Shown: piece after piece, positions 32,340 to 41,577 of the stretch
How positions within the stretch are numbered: position 1 is the stretch's first letter
How the letters are laid out: each line of letters opens with the position of its first letter
NCBI GenBank assembly: GCA_043800975.1
Contig: JAZDMK010000091.1
Coordinates: 1-44,700 of the forward strand
Direction: 5' to 3'
DNA length: 44,700 nucleotides
DNA from: JAZDMK01 sp043800975
GTDB taxonomy: Bacteria > Bacteroidota > Bacteroidia > Bacteroidales > JAHJDW01
Notes under the pieces: generated by a model
Told to the model about the DNA's origin: nothing
Databases searched by the model: none
The model's input: only the letters and a program-made list of their open reading frames with translations
Translations under genes and position numbers: made by a program

Positions 32340-32520
32340 GTAAAAGGTGATTTATTTTTCGAAAAGTTTTTAAAGAGCATCCTCTTTTCTCATTCAAAAA
32401 TTAGTAAAATGTAGTGAATTCAAAGAAATGAGATAAAATTAGGAAGTGAATTATTTTTTCTACTTTTACTAAAGTTTTTCTACCTAATAATAATTTCATT
32501 AAAAATTCGTTCATAGGGAT

Positions 32521-34869
32521 ATGATTAAAAAATCACTTGTATCATTTGGCCTACTATTAATAGGTGTGTCATTGTTTGCACAGCAAACCAAATACACACT
32601 GAGTGGCTATGTTCGTGAAGAAGGCAGCGCTGAACTTTTAATCGGCGTCAATGTTTTTTTTCCACAAATAAAAACAGGAGCTGTAACAAACAATTATGGT
32701 TTCTATTCCATCACACTTCCCAAAGGAAAGTATGCAGTTTTGTATTCTTTCGTTGGATATGAAAACATTGTTGATACAATTGAACTGAACGGAAGTATCA
32801 AGAAGGATATAAAACTGAAAGGAAGTATTAATCTGGAAGGAGTGGAGATAAAAGCGGATGCATATCGGAAAATCAGTCAGGATGTGCAGATGAGCAGCAT
32901 TGATATTCCGATTACGCAGATAAAATCGATCCCTGCGTTCATGGGCGAGAAAGATGTGTTCAAAGCATTGCAGTTGATGCCGGGTGTTCAGAAAGGAAAT
33001 GAAGGAAGCTCCGGGATTTATGTGCGTGGTGGCGGCCCCGATCAGAACCTGATCATACTCGATGACGCAGTTGTGTATAATGCCAATCACCTGTTTGGTT
33101 TTTTCTCATTGTTTAATGGCGATGCATTAAAAAGTGTTGAGCTAATTAAAGGTGGTTTCCCGGCTCGCTATGGTGGCCGTCTGTCTTCGGTTGTAGAAAT
33201 GAATATGAAAGACGGAAATAAAAAAGAATATCACGGAGAAGCAGGCATCGGGCTGATTGCATCACGCATAACAGTTGAGGGGCCGATTAAAAAAGATACG
33301 GCTTCATTTCTTTTTTCTGCCCGCCGGACATACATCGATGCGCTGGCACGACCGTTTATGAAAGCTGAGAATGGTATTGTGGGCTATTATTTCTATGACA
33401 TGAATGCCAAAGTGAATTATGATTTTGGAAGAAAAAATAAATTGTATCTGAGCGGCTATTTTGGAAGAGATAAATTTTCCACCAAATACAAGAATCCGGA
33501 TAACAAAGACGATTATTCAAAAATGGGTTTGTTCTGGCAGAATGCTACGGGAACTGCGCGGTGGAATCATCTGTTCAATGAAAAACTTTTCTCAAACACA
33601 TCCATTATCTTTAGTAATTATACCATGTCGATTTATTCGTATGAGGAATACGACGGCAGTTCCTTCTCGCTGAAGTATGCTTCCGGAGTACGTGATTTTA
33701 CATTGAAAAGTGATTTCGGTTATTACCCTGCACCCGGTCATAATGTGCGTTTTGGAGCTATGTGTACCTATCATCGCTTCCGCCCCAGTGCGGTTACTAT
33801 AAAGGATGCTGATCTGAATCAGTTTTCCTCTAAGATGAATGACATTAATGTGATGGAATCGGGGCTTTATATTGAAGATGAAATGAAACTGGGTGAGAGG
33901 TTTCGTTTAAATCCAGGTATTCGCGGATCATTGTTTTTACATAAAGATAAAGTATACATGAATCCGGAACCAAGACTGGCTACAAGTTACATCATCAATG
34001 AAGAAAATTCAATAAAAGCTTCTTATGCCATGATGAGTCAGTATATTCACTTGCTGAGTAACACGGGCATTGGTTTGCCAACGGATCTGTGGGTACCTGC
34101 CACGAATAATGTTCCTCCGCAACATTCGCAACAAGTTGCATTGGGATTTGCACATGACTTTGTGAAACGCAATCTCTCCCTTTCTGTAGAAGGTTATTAC
34201 AAAAAAATGAAAGGAATTCTTGGTTACCTTGATGGTGCTAACTTTATGATGATAAGTGATCCAACAACATCGGAAGAGGTGAGTTGGGAAAAGAATGTTG
34301 CATCCGGCCAGGGCTGGTCGTATGGTAGTGAAATTCTTTTGCAGCGTAAAACAGGGAAGCTTTCCGGATGGATTGGATATACGCTCTCCTGGTCACAACA
34401 CCAGTTTGATCAGATCAACCTTGGCAAAAAATTCTGGGCTCGCTACGATAGGCGCCATGATATTTCCGTTGTTGGAATTTATAAACTCGATCCGCACATT
34501 ACATTTTCTGCTGTGTGGGTTTTCTCAAGTGGGAATGCTTTCACACTTCCACTCGCTCAATATGCATCCGATCCACATGATCCGGAAAACAGTTCCAATT
34601 ATTATGGGTACGTCACCGATTATGGTGAGCGAAATGGATTTCGTATGAAGCCATACCACAGGCTTGACGTAAGCATGCAGATGCATAAAAAAGTGAAATG
34701 GGGTGAGCGTACCTGGGAATTGGGCGTGTATAATTTATACAACCGCGCCAATCCATTTTTCTACTTTACTGAAACAGTAACTAATTCGGGAGGTGGCACC
34801 AAGACGGTACTTAAACAGGTTTCGCTTTTCCCAATCATTCCTTCATTTTCATACACGTTGAAATTTTAA
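32521..34869 (+). CDS. TonB-dependent outer-membrane receptor
   Basis: 782 residues. A signal peptide (MIKKSLVSFGLLLIGVSLFA) is followed by a carboxypeptidase-D regulatory-like beta domain (about 25-110: TLSGYVREEGSAELLIGVNV, TNNYGFYSITLPKGKYAVLY), a plug (about 115-235: FKALQLMPGVQKGNEG, YVRGGGPDQNLIILDDAVVY, GGFPARYGGRLSSVVEM), and a 22-strand-type barrel to the terminal FSYTLKF. It imports a ligand driven by TonB. There is no SusD partner; instead a DUF4249 lipoprotein follows at 3 bases, the usual second gene for this class. The ligand cannot be told. Confidence 0.94.
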   Translation: MIKKSLVSFGLLLIGVSLFAQQTKYTLSGYVREEGSAELLIGVNVFFPQIKTGAVTNNYGFYSITLPKGKYAVLYSFVGYENIVDTIELNGSIKKDIKLKGSINLEGVEIKADAYRKISQDVQMSSIDIPITQIKSIPAFMGEKDVFKALQLMPGVQKGNEGSSGIYVRGGGPDQNLIILDDAVVYNANHLFGFFSLFNGDALKSVELIKGGFPARYGGRLSSVVEMNMKDGNKKEYHGEAGIGLIASRITVEGPIKKDTASFLFSARRTYIDALARPFMKAENGIVGYYFYDMNAKVNYDFGRKNKLYLSGYFGRDKFSTKYKNPDNKDDYSKMGLFWQNATGTARWNHLFNEKLFSNTSIIFSNYTMSIYSYEEYDGSSFSLKYASGVRDFTLKSDFGYYPAPGHNVRFGAMCTYHRFRPSAVTIKDADLNQFSSKMNDINVMESGLYIEDEMKLGERFRLNPGIRGSLFLHKDKVYMNPEPRLATSYIINEENSIKASYAMMSQYIHLLSNTGIGLPTDLWVPATNNVPPQHSQQVALGFAHDFVKRNLSLSVEGYYKKMKGILGYLDGANFMMISDPTTSEEVSWEKNVASGQGWSYGSEILLQRKTGKLSGWIGYTLSWSQHQFDQINLGKKFWARYDRRHDISVVGIYKLDPHITFSAVWVFSSGNAFTLPLAQYASDPHDPENSSNYYGYVTDYGERNGFRMKPYHRLDVSMQMHKKVKWGERTWELGVYNLYNRANPFFYFTETVTNSGGGTKTVLKQVSLFPIIPSFSYTLKF

Positions 34870-34872
34870 ATC

Positions 34873-35718
34873 ATGAAAAATAATCCTCTCCTATACCTGC
34901 TGTTTCTTTTGATCTTTGCTTCCTGCGAAAGCATGATCACCGATGTGGAAGTACCCGAACAGGATTCAAAATTGGTAATCGGCTGTTATCTGCAGCCCGG
35001 TGATACAATGATTGAAGTAAATGTGAACCGCTCTTTTCCGTTGTATGAATCCAGCCAGTTTATGCAGCCTGAAGTTAACAATGCTACGGTTGTCATTTCA
35101 TCTTCGCAGGGAAGTATTACTGTTCCTTGGGATCCTGCCTATTATGATTATCGTATTAGCACATCTTCTTTTCCGATACTTGCTGGAACAACTTATTCCA
35201 TCGAGGTTTCCGCACCTGGTTTTGAAACTGTAACCGGTTCGACAAATGTTCCCGGCGCTGCGAATACCCAGGTAATCTTTCAGGGATGGGATTCTACATG
35301 GTCGCCCACGTATGCTGAATATGTAAACCGCTATCGTTTCGAAGTAACGGATGCTGTCGGGACACCATCTTATTACAGGGCAATACTGAGCTCTGTCACT
35401 GGCGATAGTTTAATGGTATACGGATTTAATGCAGATCAAACCAAAGGGAAAGAATATTTCACAGATGAAGATGGCGATCTTTCAAAATTTAATCTCGAAT
35501 ATCAGTTGCCAACCCAGTTCACTCATATGGGAAATTTTTCTGCAAAATTTATTCTCTTAACAGTAGATGAAGCCTATTATAATTATAATAAATCATTAGT
35601 GACAGCCGTAAATAATTCGGGAAATCCATTCTCAGAGCCGGCTCTGGTGTATGGAAATATTAATAAGGGATTGGGAATTTTCGGATCGTATCAGAAGTTT
35701 ACGATTGTGGTGCAGTGA
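34873..35718 (+). CDS. DUF4249 lipoprotein, partner of TonB-dependent receptor
   Basis: 281 residues with a lipobox (LLFLLIFASC, C19). The body has the DUF4249 layout: VPEQDSKLVIGCYLQPGDTM, the EVNVNRSFPLYES strand, VVISSSQGSITVPWDP, then the long strand-rich second half ending in KGLGIFGSYQKFTIVV. These lipoproteins sit next to TonB-dependent receptors, as here at 3 bases, and are thought to help catch the ligand on the cell surface. Confidence 0.9.
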   Translation: MKNNPLLYLLFLLIFASCESMITDVEVPEQDSKLVIGCYLQPGDTMIEVNVNRSFPLYESSQFMQPEVNNATVVISSSQGSITVPWDPAYYDYRISTSSFPILAGTTYSIEVSAPGFETVTGSTNVPGAANTQVIFQGWDSTWSPTYAEYVNRYRFEVTDAVGTPSYYRAILSSVTGDSLMVYGFNADQTKGKEYFTDEDGDLSKFNLEYQLPTQFTHMGNFSAKFILLTVDEAYYNYNKSLVTAVNNSGNPFSEPALVYGNINKGLGIFGSYQKFTIVVQ

Positions 35719-35752
35719 AGAATACAATAATTCTTTAAAAAAATTAAATTTT

Positions 35753-36487
35753 CTAATGAGGAACGCTTGCAGTTTTCTCAATGTGCAAGGATTTATTTAG
35801 AAAGGGTTCTATTGCGGAGAAAAGTGTATTCACTACTTTCATTGCTGTTTTTCCGTAAAAGTGAGAATCCTCTATTCCCAGTTTGTTTAGGATAGAATCT
35901 GACTTTACAAGAATACAGTTGGATTTATTTTTCAGCACATTTTTTATTAATGCATACCTGCCGGAAGAGGCTTTCTTATCAAAAGGCCCTACCCAAATGA
36001 GCGGAATATTTTCGTTGTATGAATAAATGATTTTAAGAAGTTCATCATGTGCATTCAGGTAATTTGCCCCCAGCACAAGGATGATGGCATCGGGTTTCCA
36101 GTCATTAATAACGGAACGTAAATCTCCGCCGAACTCTTTCATAACGATTTCTCCGGTTACTCTTTCCGAACTTTCTACAACGGGTACAACAGCGCCCCAC
36201 TTTTTGGTTGAATCCTTCAAGGCCTCGCCTGCACATATTTTCCTTACTCTGTATCCGCAACATTGGTTCCTCATTGTTCTTGAAAATGTTCTGGAACCGG
36301 CGCCTCCGATAGCAATAGAGAGCACATCGTATTTTCCTTCTTCATGAAATTTCTTTTGAAGAAACTCGCCGAAATGGCCTTTTAAATAGGAATCACCTAA
36401 TATTAAAACAGATTTTATTTCTGTTTGCGCAACAGCAGATTGTGCATGAAAGCAAAATGCAAATAGTATGGAGATCAGGATGCGCAT
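35753..36487 (-). CDS. Secreted SGNH/GDSL-type hydrolase
   Basis: 244 residues with a signal peptide (MRILISILFAFCFHAQSAVA). SGNH-hydrolase blocks: GDSYLKGHFG (block I, Ser catalytic), GGAGSRTFSRTM (block II), LGANYLN (block III, Asn) and DSHFYGKTA near the end (block V, Asp and His). Such enzymes cut esters such as acetyl groups of polysaccharides or lipids; the substrate is unknown. It is on its own, 75 bases from the caspase-like gene. Confidence 0.82.
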   Translation of the reverse strand: MRILISILFAFCFHAQSAVAQTEIKSVLILGDSYLKGHFGEFLQKKFHEEGKYDVLSIAIGGAGSRTFSRTMRNQCCGYRVRKICAGEALKDSTKKWGAVVPVVESSERVTGEIVMKEFGGDLRSVINDWKPDAIILVLGANYLNAHDELLKIIYSYNENIPLIWVGPFDKKASSGRYALIKNVLKNKSNCILVKSDSILNKLGIEDSHFYGKTAMKVVNTLFSAIEPFLNKSLHIEKTASVPH

Positions 36488-36562
36488 GAATTATTCATCA
36501 AATTTTTTCAAGGGTTCAAAAGTAAGACTTTTATTATAAGGAATTCAAAGAGTTTTTTATTC

Positions 36563-37825
36563 TTACTGAAATTTGATCTTTTCTTTTCCCACCCATTCAT
36601 CCCAATCGATACCATAACCATCGTAACGGACAAAATAGTTTCCGTCTTTTTCTTCAAGAACAAGGGCATCGTACCACTGTCCTTTGTTTTCAGCTTTTGC
36701 TTTTTTTTCTTTTCCTGTTTTGATTCGGTCATACATCACCCATTCATCCCAGTAACTCTCGTATCCAGGATATGTGATGTAATGAAAGCCATCTTCCGAT
36801 TTCAGAATTTTTGCTTTGTAAAATTCACCGCTCCATAATACTTCAACTTCGCTGCCTGTGGGATAGCTGATGAAGTGAATGGGGATCAGTTTGTCTTTCG
36901 TGAGTGCAAGTATATTTTTATCACTGTAATTGTAAAATTCACAACTGTAGTCGTTGCCTGCTTTTGCAGTGATTCTCGCGGTTTCTTTTTTGCTTCCATT
37001 TAGAGCGCGGACATAACAACCGGCGGGATATTCATTGTCACCTGTTGATGGATGACGGCCTGTAGCCTTAGCAATGAAATAGGTTTCGGGCAGGTTATAA
37101 AGTTTGAAGCCGCATTGTTGCTGTTCGCGGTATTTCATAGCATCCATAAGTTCCTGCTTCCATTCGCTTGCAGTAATTAACCCGTCATTATTGCGGTCAG
37201 CAAGTGCGAGACCTGATAGGCAATCGATCATTGTTTGTGAAAATGTCCAGTTGCCGGTTGATGTATTGGATGATGTTGCCGATGTGCTCACCAGCACTTT
37301 TTTATTTTTTATTTTTTCACCTTCGCTTATCAGCGCACCTGAATAACAACAATCGGCCGTAAGCCACACGGTACTGCCATTAAATTTGCTGTTGATGATT
37401 GAGCTAATCAATGATACGTCAAGCCCTGTCAAGTCTGGAGCATCTGGGTTAATATCGAAATTAGCAAAAAATGTTTTTCCCTTTTTGTCTTTCATTCCAT
37501 GCCCTGCATAATAAAAGATCAGTGTACTTCCTTCGCCGGCTTTTGAGCATAGTGTTTCTAATTCAGTTTTAATATTTTTTAAAGTAGCTTTTGTATCCAG
37601 AAGAAGAACCATATTGCTTTCTGGAACGCCCAGTTTTTTAAACTGATTGTACAGTTCCTGATCCTTGCGGTTTTCCTTTTCGAAAGGATCCAAACCTTTT
37701 TCCCATGCAAGAACACCGGCTATAAATACATAGGTATTCTTATTATCGCTATTGGTTGTTGACTGGGATTTGGTTTCACAAGCACTAAACCAAATGATGA
37801 AAACGGTCAGGAATAGATTTTTCAT
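36563..37825 (-). CDS. Caspase-fold lipoprotein with EF-hand and Tudor-like repeats
   Basis: 420 residues. A lipobox-type start (MKNLFLTVFIIWFSAC, C16) is followed by a caspase-like (C14/metacaspase) domain (about 30-205) with the catalytic His in YYAGHG (H109) and Cys in DCCYSG (C160). Then comes an EF-hand calcium loop DRNNDGLITASE (210-221), unusual in this place, and two C-terminal repeats (about 325-368 and 381-420) of Tudor/Agenet-like type: GSEVEVLWSGEFYKAKIL with YWDEWVMYDRI, and WYDALVLEEKDGNYFVRYDG with DWDEWVGKEKI. Being lipid-anchored, it would act outside the inner membrane, perhaps as a calcium-dependent peptidase. The caspase activity is inferred from the two motifs. Confidence 0.85.
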   Translation of the reverse strand: MKNLFLTVFIIWFSACETKSQSTTNSDNKNTYVFIAGVLAWEKGLDPFEKENRKDQELYNQFKKLGVPESNMVLLLDTKATLKNIKTELETLCSKAGEGSTLIFYYAGHGMKDKKGKTFFANFDINPDAPDLTGLDVSLISSIINSKFNGSTVWLTADCCYSGALISEGEKIKNKKVLVSTSATSSNTSTGNWTFSQTMIDCLSGLALADRNNDGLITASEWKQELMDAMKYREQQQCGFKLYNLPETYFIAKATGRHPSTGDNEYPAGCYVRALNGSKKETARITAKAGNDYSCEFYNYSDKNILALTKDKLIPIHFISYPTGSEVEVLWSGEFYKAKILKSEDGFHYITYPGYESYWDEWVMYDRIKTGKEKKAKAENKGQWYDALVLEEKDGNYFVRYDGYGIDWDEWVGKEKIKFQ

Positions 37826-37952
37826 GGACTAAATATTAAATGTAAAAGTAAAAATACATTTTTTTGTTATGCTTAAATAATGAAAAATTTGTGAGAATGT
37901 ATTTGTCTTAAAGTTTTTTTGTAATAAAGAAATGTAATGGACAAGTTATCTT

Positions 37953-37960
37953 TACATTTG
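37953..37960 (+). promoter_or_regulatory. -7 box of esterase gene; leaderless transcript likely
   Basis: TACATTTG fits TAnnTTTG and ends 5 bases before the ATG at 37966, the same spacing as for hoxW. No TTG lies at 19-21 bases. Confidence 0.45.
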
Positions 37961-37965
37961 CCAAA

Positions 37966-38838
37966 ATGAATTCCAGTTCAACACCAGATATTTTCAGAAT
38001 TCTAACAGGGTGGTACACCCTTTTATTGCTGCTTGTGATCGTTATACTAAGCTCTTGCCGAAGGGATGAAGAAATATTTTCAAAGGATAAACAGGTGAAA
38101 ATTATCAATCAATCCTATGGTTCTGATTCATTGCAGACGATGGACATTTATCTTCCGTCCAACCGAAATGATAAAACACCAGCAGTGATTTGTATTCATG
38201 GTGGAGGTTGGAACAGAGGTGGCAAAAACTGGTTTGAAGATATTGCCCCTTTATTTGTTGACGAGGGGATCGCTGTTGCATCCATCGATTACAGATATGC
38301 CGATTCTATAGAAGGGATAGAATATCTGGATTTGCTTTCAGATATTAATAAAGCAATCAATTTCCTCCAGTGTAAATCGAATACGTATGGCTGTTTGTTC
38401 AACAACCTTACTTTGTTTGGACATAGTGCAGGAGCGCATCTTGCGCTTCTTTTTGCCTATAAATATCAAAATAGTTCTATAAGAAATGTTGTGTCAATTT
38501 CCGGTATTACAGATTTGAGAGATACGTCTCTGTTATCGAATGCATGGATGGCATCTGCTATTTCAAATCTGATCGGCGGAGGATTGGATTCATTAAAATT
38601 GCAGGATGCTAGCCCGATTAAATACTGCAGCAGCGTCAGAACTATTCTATATCACGGTCTTAATGATGATGATGTCCCTTGTTCACAATCCATAAAACTG
38701 TTTAATAAAATTAGTTTGTTTAATCTTTTGGATCGGCTTATTTTAATTGAAAATGCAACTCATTATTTTAATAGTGATCAACTTAGAATGGTTGTTAATG
38801 ATGTGATTCAAATGATAAAGTCAGAAACAGATAATTAG
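37966..38838 (+). CDS. Membrane-anchored alpha/beta-hydrolase (esterase)
   Basis: 290 residues. The N-terminal hydrophobic segment ends in a lipobox-like VIVILSSC (C31). The alpha/beta-hydrolase core carries the oxyanion HGGGW (77-81), the nucleophile GHSAG (145-149), the acid in GLNDDDVPCSQS, and the catalytic His in ENATHYFNSDQ. It resembles feruloyl-type or peptidase-like esterases of the BD-FAE group. It would hydrolyse small esters at the cell surface. Starting at 37966 is supported by the signal and by the promoter box 5 bases before. It has no operon partner. Confidence 0.85.
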   Translation: MNSSSTPDIFRILTGWYTLLLLLVIVILSSCRRDEEIFSKDKQVKIINQSYGSDSLQTMDIYLPSNRNDKTPAVICIHGGGWNRGGKNWFEDIAPLFVDEGIAVASIDYRYADSIEGIEYLDLLSDINKAINFLQCKSNTYGCLFNNLTLFGHSAGAHLALLFAYKYQNSSIRNVVSISGITDLRDTSLLSNAWMASAISNLIGGGLDSLKLQDASPIKYCSSVRTILYHGLNDDDVPCSQSIKLFNKISLFNLLDRLILIENATHYFNSDQLRMVVNDVIQMIKSETDN

Positions 38839-38949
38839 TTGGGGCATTTTATCCCAAACATATAAGTTCACTTGATTTTATTTCATAAGCCATTCCTATT
38901 TTAGCATTTACCATTCCCTGAATCACACTTGCCGTTAACTTGTTAGCTA

Positions 38950-38980
38950 TTGTGCACCGCCCGATTTTGAAATAATTTTG
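38950..38980 (+). promoter_or_regulatory. Promoter of VIT-VWA-TonB gene
   Basis: TTG (38950-38952), 20 bases, TAATTTTG (38973-38980), leaving a leader of about 128 bases. It is inside the otherwise empty 276-base gap 38839-39114, where I see no other element. Confidence 0.55.
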
Positions 38981-39114
38981 TTTCAGTTATGGAATTTTAA
39001 AGTTTTTGAATCTATATGTAAAATTTAGTTGTAATGCTAATAGAAACATAAAAATCAGAAATCCTAATTCCAAAATAATAAATTAAAAAAAGTTCTAACT
39101 CAAATCCTCAACTC

Positions 39115-41493
39115 ATGAAACACAAATCAACATTCAGGGGCGTTACACTCCTGGCCGTAATGGTGGTCCTGGCTGTAGCAGCATTATGCCCGATCGCTAT
39201 CCAGTCGAAAACCCAACAAGCACCCGGTGCTTTAAAAAATCCCGGAGAAGAAGATTCCGACAAAACACTTTCTCCTTATTTTATGGTGAAAAGTGATGAT
39301 CCTTCCACCGAACAGCTTCCGCTCAAGGAAACCCGCGCCGATGTTAACATTGCCGGCGTCATTGCCGATGTGAAAGTTACTCAGGTATACATGAATACCG
39401 GTAAAAAACCAATCGAAGCTATTTACGTTTTTCCAGCGTCCACCCGCGCTGCCGTTTATGAAATGACGATGTGGGTTGGAGATCGAATGCTGAAAGCAAA
39501 GATTCAGGAAAAAGATCAGGCTCGTAAAGATTATGACATTGCAAAAAGCCAGGGAAAAAGTGCATCACTTCTCGAACAAATGCGTCCCAATGTTTTTCAG
39601 ATGAATGTGGCGAACATTATGCCCGGCGATACAATTAAAGTAGAAATGCATTACACCGAATTATTAATTCCCGAAGATGGTGTTTATGAATTCGTTTATC
39701 CAACTGTAGTAGGGCCGCGTTATTCAAATCAGGCTGAGGCCACAGCTTCCACAAATGATAAATGGGTGTCTAATCCTTATCAGCATTCCGGTGAAGCACC
39801 CCTTTACACTTTTGGTATTACAACCAATCTCATGGCAGGCATGACGGTGAAAGATGTGCAGTGCAATACACACAAAGTAAATATTAGTTACGAAAGTCCT
39901 TCGCAAGCTGTTATTAATCTGGATCCAACCGAAAAAACAGGCGGCAACCGTGATTATATTTTACGTTACAGATTAGCTGATAATAAAGTAGAATCGGGTC
40001 TTTTATTATTTCCCGGTGAAAAGGAAAACTTTTTCCTGATGATGATGCAGCCACCTGCACGCCCTGCTGAAGCCATGATTCCACCCCGCGAATATGTTTT
40101 CATCATGGATGTTTCCGGATCGATGTATGGCTATCAGATTGAAACTTCAAAAAAATTATTGAAAAATCTTGTTTCAAAACTACGTCCTACCGATATGTTC
40201 AATGTGATGCTGTTCGCAGGTTCTGCTTCTATGATGTCGGAGAAATCTTTAGCTGCCACACCGGAGAATATTACAAAAGCTATTTCTGTAATCGATAACC
40301 AGAGCGGTGGCGGAGGAACAGAGCTGATTCCTGCTTTAAAGAAAGCATTGTCGCTTACCAAGACAGAAGGCGTATCCCGCTCATTTGTAATTGCAACCGA
40401 TGGTTATGTCTCTGTTGAAAAAGAAGCGTTCGGATTAATACGTGAAAGTTTAGATCAGGCTAACTTCTTTGCATTCGGTATCGGTTCATCCGTAAACCGC
40501 TTTCTCATCGAAGGTATGGCCAATGCAGGAATGGGCGAACCATTTATTGTGGTGAATCAGGATGAATGTGATGCCAAAGCTGAGAAACTGCGTAAGTATA
40601 TTCAGACTCCGGTTCTGACCGACATAAAAGTGAAGTACAATGGTTTTGAAACCTATGATGTACAACCAATGAAAGTACCTGATGTGATGGCCGAACGTCC
40701 TGTGATCATTTATGGAAAATACAAAGGCAATCCAAACGGATCGATCAGTATTACTGGAAAAAATGGTTCTGGAAATTTTACCAAAACATTTAGTCTTTCC
40801 GAATACAAAGCCGACAAACGTCTTGTTGCACTGCGTTACTTATGGGCTCGCGAACGCATCCGCATGCTTGATGATATGAATGGTTTGGCTGCTGATCCTA
40901 AAATTAAGGAAGAAGTAACTTCTCTGGGCTTGAAATACAACCTGCTGACAAACTATACTTCATTCATTGCAATTGATTCAAATATTCGCAATAAAACAGG
41001 AAATGTAACTTCTGTGAAGCAGCCGTTACCTTTACCTCTAGGCGTAAGCGATTATGCTGTGGGTTCATCAAACGGATACGGTGGAGCCACTGGGTATCCT
41101 ACTTCAAAAATGAGTATTAATGCATGCGAAGTTAGGTCTGTATCCGCTGATGCGATGCAGATTGAAATTATTGAACCAGAGTTTACAATCGTTGAAGAAC
41201 AACCTGCATATATTGGTGGTGAAAAAGCCATGAAAGATTTTTTGGTTAAAAATATTACGTATCCCCAAATCGCTAAGGAAAGCGGCATTCAGGGAAAAGT
41301 CTATGTCGAATTTACGGTTGAGACTGACGGAAATATTTCGAATGTAAAGGTCTTGCGGGGTATTGGCGGCGGCTGTGATGAAGAGGCCATACGAGTTGTA
41401 AAATTAATGGCTTATAAATTTAAGCCGGGAAAAAAGAGTGGAAAGCCGGTGCGTACAAAATTTACGCTGCCGGTTAAGTTTCAATTAAATTGA
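39115..41493 (+). CDS. VIT-VWA protein fused to a TonB C-terminal domain
   Basis: 792 residues. An N-terminal hydrophobic segment (10-30) suggests export or anchoring. Next is a VIT domain (about 55-185; ADVNIAGVIADVKVTQVYMN, EAIYVFPASTRAAVYEM), then a von Willebrand A domain from about 325 with an intact metal site DVSGSM (332-337) and GGGGTELIPAL. At the end (about 698-792) is a TonB-type domain: EEQPAYIGGEKAMKDFLVKN, GKVYVEFTVETDGNISNVKV, GIGGGCDEEAIRVVKLM. VIT-VWA proteins bind partner proteins through a metal; the extra C-terminal domain is unusual. A perfect terminator follows 22 bases after the stop. Confidence 0.92.
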   Translation: MKHKSTFRGVTLLAVMVVLAVAALCPIAIQSKTQQAPGALKNPGEEDSDKTLSPYFMVKSDDPSTEQLPLKETRADVNIAGVIADVKVTQVYMNTGKKPIEAIYVFPASTRAAVYEMTMWVGDRMLKAKIQEKDQARKDYDIAKSQGKSASLLEQMRPNVFQMNVANIMPGDTIKVEMHYTELLIPEDGVYEFVYPTVVGPRYSNQAEATASTNDKWVSNPYQHSGEAPLYTFGITTNLMAGMTVKDVQCNTHKVNISYESPSQAVINLDPTEKTGGNRDYILRYRLADNKVESGLLLFPGEKENFFLMMMQPPARPAEAMIPPREYVFIMDVSGSMYGYQIETSKKLLKNLVSKLRPTDMFNVMLFAGSASMMSEKSLAATPENITKAISVIDNQSGGGGTELIPALKKALSLTKTEGVSRSFVIATDGYVSVEKEAFGLIRESLDQANFFAFGIGSSVNRFLIEGMANAGMGEPFIVVNQDECDAKAEKLRKYIQTPVLTDIKVKYNGFETYDVQPMKVPDVMAERPVIIYGKYKGNPNGSISITGKNGSGNFTKTFSLSEYKADKRLVALRYLWARERIRMLDDMNGLAADPKIKEEVTSLGLKYNLLTNYTSFIAIDSNIRNKTGNVTSVKQPLPLPLGVSDYAVGSSNGYGGATGYPTSKMSINACEVRSVSADAMQIEIIEPEFTIVEEQPAYIGGEKAMKDFLVKNITYPQIAKESGIQGKVYVEFTVETDGNISNVKVLRGIGGGCDEEAIRVVKLMAYKFKPGKKSGKPVRTKFTLPVKFQLN

Positions 41494-41515
41494 TGGGGAT
41501 AGAGTGGAAGAGGAG

Positions 41516-41545
41516 TGCCGGTTTCGAAGGAAACCGGCATTTTTT
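41516..41545 (+). terminator. Terminator after VIT-VWA-TonB gene
   Basis: A perfect 10-bp stem TGCCGGTTTC/GAAACCGGCA with loop GAAG is followed by six T. Confidence 0.92.
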
Positions 41546-41577
41546 GTTATAGAAATCTAAAATTGAATTGAGATAAA

